Source: CAYVLI01 sp964452105 [NCBI: uncultured Nitrospinota bacterium]
GTDB taxonomy: Bacteria > JAUXIQ01
Length of the DNA: 13,200 nt
Direction: 5' to 3'
Assembly (NCBI GenBank): GCA_964452105.1
Contig: CAYVLI010000020.1
Span: 2,089-15,288 of the forward strand
A program made the position numbers and the translations under genes. The notes beneath the pieces are model-generated. The model ran no database searches. It was not told the origin of the DNA and was given only the letters and a program-made list of their open reading frames with translations. Shown piece after piece: positions 5,686 to 13,200 of this stretch; position 1 is the stretch's first letter; each line of letters begins with the position of its first letter.

Positions 5686-7029
5686 TTAGAGCCTGAAGGT
5701 GGTCTGCTGGAAATCCGGATAGGCCGAGGCGCTGTGCTCGCCCAGGTCGAGTCCTTCCAGTTCCTCTTCTTTCGAGACACGCAGGCCCATCGTCTTCTGG
5801 ATTATCTTGAACATGACGAAGGATGTTGGGAACGCCCAGGTGAAGGCGGCGCCTATCCCCAGGAGCTGGACGCCCAGCATGTGCAGGCTGGTCCCCTCAG
5901 CGTTGAACAGACCCGCGGCGAAGGTGCCCCAGACGCCCGCCATGGCGTGGACGGAGACTGCTCCGACAGGATCGTCCACTCCCCTCTTCTCGAAGAACAG
6001 CACCGAGAAGACCACTATGGAGCCCGCCACGGCGCCTATGATGAACGAGCTCCTGGCGGTCACGTTGGCGCAGCCGGCGGTGATTGCCACCAGGCCCGCC
6101 AGTGCGCCGTTCAGCGTCATGCCGATGTCCGGTTTTCCGAACTTCAGCCACGCTGTGATCATGGCCAGTATGGATCCAGCAGAGGCGGCTAAGGTGGTGT
6201 TCACGGCTATGGAGGCTATCTCCGGGGAGGCGGCGGTGGTGCTCCCGGGGTTGAAGCCGTACCAGCCGAACCAGAGGATGAAGACGCCCAGCGCCGCAAG
6301 GGGTATGTTGTGGCCTGGGATGGGCAAGGGCCTGCCCTCTTTGGTGTATTTACCTATGCGCGGCCCCAGCACCATCGCCCCCGCCAGGGCGGACCAGCCG
6401 CCGATGCTGTGCACCACGGTCGAACCGGCGAAGTCTATGAAACCGAGGTTCTCAAGCCACCCGGCCCCTTTATACAGGCTGCCCCAGGCCCAACTCCCGA
6501 AGACGGGGTAGATGAGGCCGGTTATTACAAAGCTGTAGATGAGGTAGGCGGAGAATTTGGTGCGCTCGGCCATTGCCCCGGAGACTATGGTAGCGGCCAC
6601 CGCAGCGAACACCACCTGGAACATCCAGAAGGCGAAGACCCATGAATTATTGTCCAGGGCGAAATCCTGGAAGAAGAAACCGCTGGTGCCGAACCAGCCG
6701 GTCTTGCTTACCCCGAACATGATGGCGAAGCCGAACATCCAGTAGGCTATGGACCCCATGGAGAAATCCAGCATATTCTTCATTATTATGTTGCAGGCGT
6801 TCTTGGCCCTGGTGAATCCCGTCTCCACCATGGCGAAACCGGCCTGCATGAAGAAGACCAGGAAAGCGGCCACGAGCGTCCAGACGTAGTTAGCGTTCGT
6901 CTGCACCGCCTCGGCCGTCAAGGCCGGCTGGCCTGACGCCTCATCCGCCATCACGGGCGAAAGGAAGACGAGCATGAACAATACAAGGAACGAAACGCAT
7001 GCTGAAATCATCAAAAATCGCTTTACCAT
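5686..7029 (-). CDS. amtB: ammonium transporter AmtB
   Basis: This is a 447-residue Amt/Rh-family ammonium channel in the inner membrane. A cleavable signal peptide (about residues 1-28, ending SPVMA) is followed by the periplasmic N-terminus and eleven expected membrane helices. The twin pore histidines are visible as H207 in STVVHSIGGW and H361 in VSVHAMAGVWGT. FMQAGFAMVETGFTRAKN and WFGWYGFNPGS are also family hallmarks. The cytoplasmic tail RVSKEEELEGLDLGEHSASAY matches the conserved region that binds GlnK. GGAGGT lies just before the ATG. It is the last gene of the porin-glnK-amtB operon, 52 bases after glnK, so ammonium uptake would be switched by the P-II protein from the same transcript. 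Confidence 0.97.
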   Translation of the reverse strand: MVKRFLMISACVSFLVLFMLVFLSPVMADEASGQPALTAEAVQTNANYVWTLVAAFLVFFMQAGFAMVETGFTRAKNACNIIMKNMLDFSMGSIAYWMFGFAIMFGVSKTGWFGTSGFFFQDFALDNNSWVFAFWMFQVVFAAVAATIVSGAMAERTKFSAYLIYSFVITGLIYPVFGSWAWGSLYKGAGWLENLGFIDFAGSTVVHSIGGWSALAGAMVLGPRIGKYTKEGRPLPIPGHNIPLAALGVFILWFGWYGFNPGSTTAASPEIASIAVNTTLAASAGSILAMITAWLKFGKPDIGMTLNGALAGLVAITAGCANVTARSSFIIGAVAGSIVVFSVLFFEKRGVDDPVGAVSVHAMAGVWGTFAAGLFNAEGTSLHMLGVQLLGIGAAFTWAFPTSFVMFKIIQKTMGLRVSKEEELEGLDLGEHSASAYPDFQQTTFRL

Positions 7030-7081
7030 AACGTACCTCCGTGTAAATTAGGACATGCTGATGCGGCCATAGAATAAATGT

Positions 7082-8546
<1,465 letters not shown>

Positions 8547-8661
8547 GATAGTAGCTCTCCTCCCTGTTTTGGGGTGGCGCTCTGAAAAGCCCTGACGCAG
8601 GGGTCAAAATCCATTGAGCAGCCTCCCGGGGTGATCAGAGCCGGCAACGCTTATATGTGTA

Positions 8662-8679
8662 ATCAAAGTGCGTGCCAAA
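8662..8679 (-). promoter_or_regulatory. candidate sigma-54 (-24/-12) promoter of porin-glnK-amtB
   Basis: On the minus strand bases 8679 to 8662 read TTTGGCACG CACT TTGAT. The consensus is TTGGCACG-N4-TTGC[T/A]; the only mismatch is A for C in the -12 dinucleotide. The GG and GA are exactly ten bases apart, as required. Transcription would start near 8651, about 105 bases before the porin ATG. Sigma-54 control is well known for glnK-amtB operons under NtrC, which supports the call. Confidence 0.6.
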
Positions 8680-8776
8680 CTGAAATCAAAGTGAAGCAAC
8701 AGGCTCTCGATGAAGACTGGGAAGGGGATCCGGGGTTTCCATGTTTCAAATCGGGCAGGAATGTGAAGAGATTTGT

Positions 8777-8795
8777 TTGCTTAAATGATAAGCAA
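8777..8795. promoter_or_regulatory. inverted repeat, possible enhancer site for the sigma-54 activator
   Basis: TTGCTTA (8777-8783) and TAAGCAA (8789-8795) form a perfect 7-bp dyad with a 5-base spacer. Its centre is about 135 bases upstream of the predicted sigma-54 start, the usual distance for an activator such as NtrC. It does not match the enterobacterial NtrC motif, so the bound protein is unknown. Confidence 0.4.
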
Positions 8796-8955
8796 CAAGA
8801 GGAAAGTTGTTTAATTTATGTGCAGGCTGATCCTGGTGCGGCGATGTGAATTTGCAGGCCGTTCTACGACAAAATAAGCTTCCATACGGCATTAATTTGA
8901 TGTTGTATATCTTGTTTTATAATTTCCCGTTTTATTATTTTAGAACTTCCTTTCT

Positions 8956-8973
8956 TCTATTATGAATAATAGA
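8956..8973. promoter_or_regulatory. inverted repeat TCTATTAT-GA-ATAATAGA
   Basis: Perfect 8-bp arms lie around a 2-base spacer in very AT-rich DNA between the divergent operons, about 70 bases before the -35 box at 9046. The short spacer suits a dimeric DNA-binding protein better than an RNA hairpin. The same 8-2-8 geometry with different sequence recurs at 9274-9291. Confidence 0.35.
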
Positions 8974-9045
8974 GGCCGTCCAATTTATAGGGCGTAATAA
9001 ATCACACCTGAATCAAAGTTTAAGTATATTTTATTTATTTTAATA

Positions 9046-9075
9046 TTGACAGGCAGTCGGTTTTTATGTTATATT
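9046..9075 (+). promoter_or_regulatory. strong sigma-70 promoter with extended -10
   Basis: TTGACA (9046-9051) is a perfect -35 box; 18 bases later comes TATATT (9070-9075), preceded by TGT (extended -10). Transcription would start near 9082, which leaves a leader of about 590 bases before the decaheme cytochrome gene, or an unannotated small RNA. No other promoter of similar quality was seen between here and 9671. Confidence 0.6.
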
Positions 9076-9273
9076 ATATAACTATACTGGTTCTATATAG
9101 CCTGATTCCCCCTGCCAGCATCCTCTTAAGATCGAACTGTTTATGGAGAAGTCCTTCCCGGGTTCGCTCAAGGGAAGGCAGAATAGGATTATAGAACACC
9201 GTAAGTTTATTTTCACTTAAATCATTTCCTGTAAAGTTTTAAACCTGAAATGTCGAAATTTATTAAAAGCAGC

Positions 9274-9291
9274 TATGGAATTGATTCCATA
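9274..9291. promoter_or_regulatory. inverted repeat TATGGAAT-TG-ATTCCATA
   Basis: Perfect 8-bp arms with a 2-base spacer, about 190 bases downstream of the predicted transcription start, in the cytochrome leader. It could be a repressor operator or a second promoter's control site. No family motif is recognised. Confidence 0.35.
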
Positions 9292-9528
9292 CTCAACCGG
9301 TACATAACAAAGAGAGAATAAGGGTTTTATATTCAAGAGCCTTAATTTTAAAATCGTCGCAGAGGAGCGATTTCTTCCACTTCGTGATTTCTAAAAAGAA
9401 TTCTCCTTCGGCTGAGCAATTTTAATCAGGGAACAACGGCTGATTTCCGATCAGCGTGGATATAAAGAAGGTGTGTACATCAGACTAAACTTACAAACTT
9501 TTTACTCTATCTCTAAATAAACCTGTAA

Positions 9529-9650
9529 ATTTCCTGCCCTTGCCCGAGAGGGTCGTCGTAACTCATCCCCTGTCCGTTACAGTAGATTCATTTCCTGCCC
9601 TGCCCGAGGTGGTTATCATCTATTGTAGCCATCCCTTGGAACATCACTTC
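9529..9650 (+). repeat. degenerate tandem duplication, period 61 bases
   Basis: ATTTCCTGCCCTTGCCCGAG (9529-9548) recurs at 9590-9608 with one T missing. Weaker resemblance continues after each copy (GGTCGTCGT...CATCCC versus GGTTATCAT...CCATCCC). The second unit ends just before the ribosome site of the cytochrome gene. It may be paired protein-binding sites, or a leader duplication affecting mRNA folding. Confidence 0.55.
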
Positions 9651-9655
9651 ATTTT

Positions 9656-9663
9656 AAGGAGGT
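9656..9663 (+). promoter_or_regulatory. Shine-Dalgarno site that fixes the GTG start of the cytochrome gene
   Basis: AAGGAGGT lies seven bases before the GTG at 9671. The next in-frame ATG would fall inside the signal peptide, so GTG is the start. Confidence 0.85.
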
Positions 9664-9670
9664 ATCTATT

Positions 9671-10564
9671 GTGAGGAGACTGTTGATTTTTCTATCGGTT
9701 GTCTCTCTGCTTCTCCTGGGGATGGCCTCCCTGCGAGTTGCGCAAGCGAAGGATGGTTATGCAGGGGCTGAAACCTGTGCGGCCTGCCATGAGGACAGGT
9801 ACGAAAGTTTCTCGAAAAGCTACCACGGTATTAAGGCAGACCCCCGGACTCCCGCGGCGAAGATGGAATGCGAGACCTGCCACGGGCCGGGCGCTTCTCA
9901 TGCCGAAGCCGGAGGTGGCAGAGGCGTAGGTGAGGTGGTTTCCCTCAGCCCTACGTCAGGAACCCCTGCCGAGAAGATCAACGCTACGTGTCTGCAATGC
10001 CATTCGAAGTTAACCAAGATGACCATGATGTGGAAAGGCAGCAAACATCAACGTAATGGCCTTGCATGCTCAAATTGCCACAACATTCATGCCGGGAACC
10101 TCAAAGATCTCGCAAAACCCACTCAGATCGAGGTTTGCACCCAGTGCCACAGGCGGATCAGGGCTGAGATACAAAAATCATCCCATCACCCCATAAGGGA
10201 GGGGAGGATAAAGTGTTCTGACTGCCACAACCCGCATGGAACCAATACGGACAAACTAATATCCGCCGGTCATGTTAACGAAAAATGCTACCAGTGCCAT
10301 CCTGAAAAGAGAGGGCCGTTTCTCTGGGAACATGCTCCTGTCAGGGAGGACTGCACTAATTGCCATACACCTCACGGTTCTAATAACCCGGGGTTACTGG
10401 TAACCAAAGGTTCTTTCCTCTGCCTCAGATGCCATTCTTACGGAGGACACGTTAATCTGCCCAGATACAACCGGGCCACTGCCTCATATGGACAAGGTTG
10501 TATCAACTGCCACAACAGGATACACGGCTCCATGTCTCCCTCCGGGGCAAAACTATATAGATAG
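9671..10564 (+). CDS. DmsE/MtrA-family decaheme c-type cytochrome
   Basis: This is a 297-residue periplasmic multiheme cytochrome that would carry electrons through the outer-membrane barrel encoded next. The signal peptide is residues 1-26 (ending RVAQA). Ten CxxCH heme sites are present: CAACH (36-40), CETCH, CLQCH, CSNCH, CTQCH, CSDCH, CYQCH, CTNCH, CLRCH and CINCH (277-281). Length, even spacing, CHNPHGT/CHTPHGS repeats and the ending INCHNRIHGSMSPSGAKLYR fit the DmsE subgroup of the MtrA family. It is not lipidated (no lipobox). It is coupled to the downstream gene: the stop overlaps that gene's ribosome site. Electron direction, outward to metals or other external acceptors or inward as in iron oxidisers, cannot be told. 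Confidence 0.95.
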   Translation: MRRLLIFLSVVSLLLLGMASLRVAQAKDGYAGAETCAACHEDRYESFSKSYHGIKADPRTPAAKMECETCHGPGASHAEAGGGRGVGEVVSLSPTSGTPAEKINATCLQCHSKLTKMTMMWKGSKHQRNGLACSNCHNIHAGNLKDLAKPTQIEVCTQCHRRIRAEIQKSSHHPIREGRIKCSDCHNPHGTNTDKLISAGHVNEKCYQCHPEKRGPFLWEHAPVREDCTNCHTPHGSNNPGLLVTKGSFLCLRCHSYGGHVNLPRYNRATASYGQGCINCHNRIHGSMSPSGAKLYR

Positions 10565-10568
10565 GAGG
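10563..10568 (+). promoter_or_regulatory. Shine-Dalgarno overlapping the cytochrome stop codon
   Basis: AGGAGG shares bases with the TAG stop of the cytochrome gene and lies eight bases before ATG 10577. This arrangement favours translational coupling and stoichiometric production of cytochrome and barrel. It also argues for ATG 10577 over the TTG at 10571. Confidence 0.8.
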
Positions 10569-10576
10569 AATTGGTA

Positions 10577-13114
10577 ATGAATAAAAAATTAGTTATATTT
10601 CCAATATTTCTAAGCATCCTCTTCCTTTTTCCTTTAGCCAATGCATCATTGGCAGGGGGAATGATAGATGGTTTAGATGTATCGTTGGATGTTGACTTCG
10701 GCTTTCAGTATGTGGAACAGGATACCAGTTCCAGCAAGTTTAACGAATATAAAGACGATGAAACCGATGTATATATCAACGGGTTGAAACTGGGCATCGT
10801 CCATCCGAAATCCCGTTTGCACCTCGATTTCAGAGGCAAGAAAATTTCCAGAGACGATCAGAACATATATCTGAACTTTGGATCGTACGCAAAGTGGGGA
10901 ATCGATGTCCAATGGAACGAGATACCCCATCTCATCAGCAACAATGCCATGACACCTTATAATAATGCAGGCGGCGGCAGGTATACCGTTCCTGATGAGA
11001 TTAGCGGTTTCGGCGCCTTTACCGATACGACCGACGCCAGCACGTGGTCTGGAACCGGTATCGGCTTCACCCATATAGAGCAGGCAAACGGCGAAGCCTG
11101 GCTGAGAACTCAGGACAATAGGGTGGCTGATGTAGTACTTCGTTCAGTCCATGGCACTGAGTTGGGCACACAGAGAAAAACAGGCTCGGCTGAGTTTAAT
11201 TACAACATATTAGACAACACCAAGCTGAGGCTTGAATTCGGACTCGATCTCAAGGACGGAAGCATCGTAACAGGCGCGCCCATTGGAGACAGGCCTCCCC
11301 GCTCAATGACGGTTCAACTTCCTGAGCCGTTAGATTACAGGACAGAGAACTTTAAAGTCTCTCTGGAGCATTTCAATGACCTTTTCCAGGCCGATGTATC
11401 TTACCTTCATTCGCAGTTCGAAAATGAAATAGACGCTATGACCTGGGATAGTCTTTTTTACAACGATGATGCAGGAGTCAATTTCAAGACTTTGATTGAC
11501 AATAGAAATTCAGCGCCATCCAGAATGTACAGTGATATAGGAAGGATACCCCTCAATCCGGACAATGTTTACCAGAATGTGTCGTTTAACGTGGGCGTCA
11601 ATCTACCAATGGAGAGCAGATTAAACGCCAGCTTTACTTACGGAAGAGTAGAGCATAATAAGGCCTTAGCGCCTTTCGCCACAAGCGACTTTGGTCTCCG
11701 TAAAAATATCGAAGGGACTCCTACGGACTGGGACAGCACCTCCGCCCTCCCCAGAGCCAGGGCAGATGCTCAGATTGATACTACCTATGTGAACCTGAGA
11801 TACACTATAAACCCTGTAAAAAACCTGAATTTTAGCCCTTTCTTCCGCCTCTACGACTTGAATAACAAATCCGCAGAGAACAGATGGGAATACATAACCG
11901 GAGATTCCCAGGGCACCTCATTCAAAAACAAAAGGATAAACCTGGCCTATGAGTTCGAGAAGTATAACACGGGGCTCGACCTTTCTTATAATCTGGGTAA
12001 AGCTGGAACCGCAGGCTTCGGCTATGAGAAGGAGGTAATAGACAGAGAGCACAGAGAGGTCAGCAGGACAGATGAAGATATCTTCAAGGTCTCTTACAGG
12101 GCAAATCCCATAGACTTGCTATCGCTGAGGGCGAGGTACCTGAGAGGCGAAAGGGATGGCAAGAATTATAACGTCAGTGCACCCGTTACGAGCTACTGGT
12201 ACACACAGGCAGAGGCGGGAACGGATAAAGATAATCCCCTGCTCATAGGCTGGACCAATCACCCCGATATGAGGAAGTCCGATGTGAGCGACAGGCAGAG
12301 AGACCAGTTAGACGTCTCTCTCTCGATAATGCCGACTGAGAGCATCAACGTCGGTTTCTCATATACGCTGCTTGACAATGACTACGATTCCTCCGTCAAG
12401 CCCACGACCTTTTCATGGACCTTCAGCGGAACGCCTATTACAGCGACGAGTCTTGGTCAGCAGGTAGGTCTGTTGGATGACAACAGTGATATCTATACGA
12501 TCGATATCAACATTGCCCCAGCGGATAGATTTTCCGGCAGTTTCTTCTACACAAGGGAAGATTTTAAAACGAGGCAGCGGGGCTTTGGTTTAGATGAACA
12601 TGATAGGGTTACCTCCTCGCACGACTGGACCAACCCGGACAAGATATGGAATGCTACCATCAGAGACGAAACAGATACCTTTGGAGGCGGCGCCAACGTA
12701 GTATTGATAGAAGATACCCTTGATCTGAGTACCAACTATACCTACTCAAGAGGTGTTGTTGATATCGACTACAGTGGAGGGAGCGCCATGAAAATTTGGG
12801 GACGATGGGTATCTCCTCCTGACGTAGAGTTCGAAACCACCTCCGTAAAAACCGGCGTAACCTACCATTTCACACAGAATCTCAGCATAGGCTTGCATTA
12901 TTTGTTTGAAAAGTACAATGTCAACGACTGGCAGCAACAGGCCGCAGGCAAATTTGCTGATGCAATGAATGAATACTATGTGAGAGATACAGATTCCAAT
13001 ACAACAAATACCAAACAGGACAGAGAGGGCAACAGGCTTGTAAGAATGGCGGGGCTTTTAGCGCCTGACTATATTACCCATGTCGGGTTTTTAACGCTTG
13101 ACTATACGTGGTAG
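10577..13114 (+). CDS. MtrB/PioB-family decaheme-associated outer-membrane barrel
   Basis: This is an 845-residue predicted outer-membrane barrel that sheathes the decaheme cytochrome. The signal peptide is residues 1 to about 26 (MNKKLVIFPIFLSILFLFPL...). Many alternating beta-strand repeats follow (for example FKVSYRANPIDLLSLRARYL, LDVSLSIMPTESINVGFSYT, TGVTYHFTQNLSIGLHYLF), ending in an aromatic strand, HVGFLTLDYTW. Pairing with a DmsE/MtrA cytochrome defines the MtrB/PioB family. I see no cysteine anywhere in the chain, so the N-terminal CxxC described for Shewanella MtrB is absent. The start is ATG 10577. GC content is lower than in the amtB operon (27 of 60 in a sample at 12481-12540), which may mean this pair was acquired. 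No surface cytochrome gene follows within the window. Confidence 0.9.
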   Translation: MNKKLVIFPIFLSILFLFPLANASLAGGMIDGLDVSLDVDFGFQYVEQDTSSSKFNEYKDDETDVYINGLKLGIVHPKSRLHLDFRGKKISRDDQNIYLNFGSYAKWGIDVQWNEIPHLISNNAMTPYNNAGGGRYTVPDEISGFGAFTDTTDASTWSGTGIGFTHIEQANGEAWLRTQDNRVADVVLRSVHGTELGTQRKTGSAEFNYNILDNTKLRLEFGLDLKDGSIVTGAPIGDRPPRSMTVQLPEPLDYRTENFKVSLEHFNDLFQADVSYLHSQFENEIDAMTWDSLFYNDDAGVNFKTLIDNRNSAPSRMYSDIGRIPLNPDNVYQNVSFNVGVNLPMESRLNASFTYGRVEHNKALAPFATSDFGLRKNIEGTPTDWDSTSALPRARADAQIDTTYVNLRYTINPVKNLNFSPFFRLYDLNNKSAENRWEYITGDSQGTSFKNKRINLAYEFEKYNTGLDLSYNLGKAGTAGFGYEKEVIDREHREVSRTDEDIFKVSYRANPIDLLSLRARYLRGERDGKNYNVSAPVTSYWYTQAEAGTDKDNPLLIGWTNHPDMRKSDVSDRQRDQLDVSLSIMPTESINVGFSYTLLDNDYDSSVKPTTFSWTFSGTPITATSLGQQVGLLDDNSDIYTIDINIAPADRFSGSFFYTREDFKTRQRGFGLDEHDRVTSSHDWTNPDKIWNATIRDETDTFGGGANVVLIEDTLDLSTNYTYSRGVVDIDYSGGSAMKIWGRWVSPPDVEFETTSVKTGVTYHFTQNLSIGLHYLFEKYNVNDWQQQAAGKFADAMNEYYVRDTDSNTTNTKQDREGNRLVRMAGLLAPDYITHVGFLTLDYTW

Positions 13115-13200
13115 TTAAAAGGTTATACAGGGTAATGGGAGACCATTTAACTACCAATATTGCACCTTTCTTCTTCAACCTGAAAAAGCAGGGGCGGCTG
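13115..13200. other. downstream intergenic end of window with a cut-off repeat arm
   Basis: No gene or clear terminator is visible in these 86 bases. The last dozen bases, GCAGGGGCGGCTG, match the left arm of the 'aggggcg' palindromes at 4193 and 5612, so another copy probably begins at about 13189 and is truncated by the window edge. Confidence 0.4.

Larger units (their letters stand above)
9082..9670 (+). other. long untranslated leader or unannotated RNA region before the cytochrome gene
   Basis: This stretch has no convincing gene. It contains a hairpin CCTTCCC (9153-9159) / GGGAAGG (9172-9178) with a 12-base loop; TATGGAAT-TG-ATTCCATA (9274-9291); AAATCG (9351-9356) / CGATTT (9368-9373); GCTGA (9439-9443) / TCAGC (9451-9455); and the tandem duplication at 9529-9650. 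I looked for cyclic-di-GMP (GEMM) riboswitch landmarks and did not find them. The number of stems is compatible with a structured leader, but AT-rich DNA yields chance stems easily. Confidence 0.35.

Noticed and set aside
8571-8582. GGGGTGGCGCTC shared with 49-60
   Set aside because: Only a 12-base match without palindromic structure or shared flanks; probably coincidence.
8829-8846. TGGTGC half-site considered as a classical NtrC site
   Set aside because: The opposite half-site does not match TGCACCA with the required three-base spacing.
8631-8849. 72-residue plus-strand frame in the divergent intergenic region
   Set aside because: GTG or ATG starts without a ribosome site, no recognised domain, and it contains the sigma-54 promoter and the dyad. 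A small Cys-containing protein is not excluded, but I cannot support it.
9143-9220. 25-residue possible leader peptide (MEKSFPGSLKGR...)
   Set aside because: No Shine-Dalgarno and no run of regulatory codons; probably chance.
9082-9670. Cyclic-di-GMP (GEMM) riboswitch or tRNA in the cytochrome leader
   Set aside because: Conserved GEMM landmarks and a tRNA cloverleaf were looked for and not found; the GGTTCG at 9160-9166 sits in the loop of an unrelated hairpin.

Overview
The window looks like chromosomal DNA of an uncultured Gram-negative bacterium. Two predicted outer-membrane beta-barrels with signal peptides and a periplasmic multiheme cytochrome require an outer membrane. The mix of a DmsE/MtrA-type decaheme cytochrome with an MtrB-type porin, a porin-glnK-amtB operon and many GC-rich palindromic repeats would fit Desulfobacterota, Nitrospirota, NC10 or a related phylum. 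The sequence alone does not settle the phylum.

Layout. (1) 1-1333: a small MaoC-fold protein (+) that overlaps tail-to-tail a multi-pass membrane protein (-). (2) 1334-5685: a repeat-dense island centred on one large gene (+) for a single-chain restriction-modification enzyme (PD-(D/E)xK nuclease, N6-adenine methylase, specificity region, type ISP-like C-terminus). Palindromic repeats sit before, inside and after it. Inside, the reading frame stays open through every repeat, and a complete DUF559 (Vsr-like) endonuclease domain bounded by palindromes is spliced into the linker before the C-terminal domain. (3) 5686-8546 (-): a nitrogen operon transcribed in the order beta-barrel porin, glnK (P-II), amtB (ammonium channel). 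It has a near-consensus sigma-54 promoter about 130 bases ahead of the porin and an inverted repeat at enhancer distance. (4) 8547-9670: an 1.1 kb divergent, largely AT-rich intergenic region with promoters, inverted repeats and a degenerate 61-base tandem duplication. (5) 9671-13114 (+): a translationally coupled pair, a DmsE/MtrA-family decaheme c-type cytochrome and an MtrB/PioB-family outer-membrane barrel. Together they form a porin-cytochrome conduit that would move electrons across the outer membrane. No cell-surface cytochrome gene is present before the window ends.

The best candidate for something undescribed is the R-M gene. At least three unrelated-looking palindrome families have invaded it in frame, and one pair of palindromes brackets a nuclease domain. 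The distance between the cores of the bracketing repeats is a multiple of three, so their recombination would remove the nuclease domain and leave the host protein in frame. This suggests a palindrome-plus-DUF559 mobile unit that tolerates, or selects for, insertion inside coding sequence.
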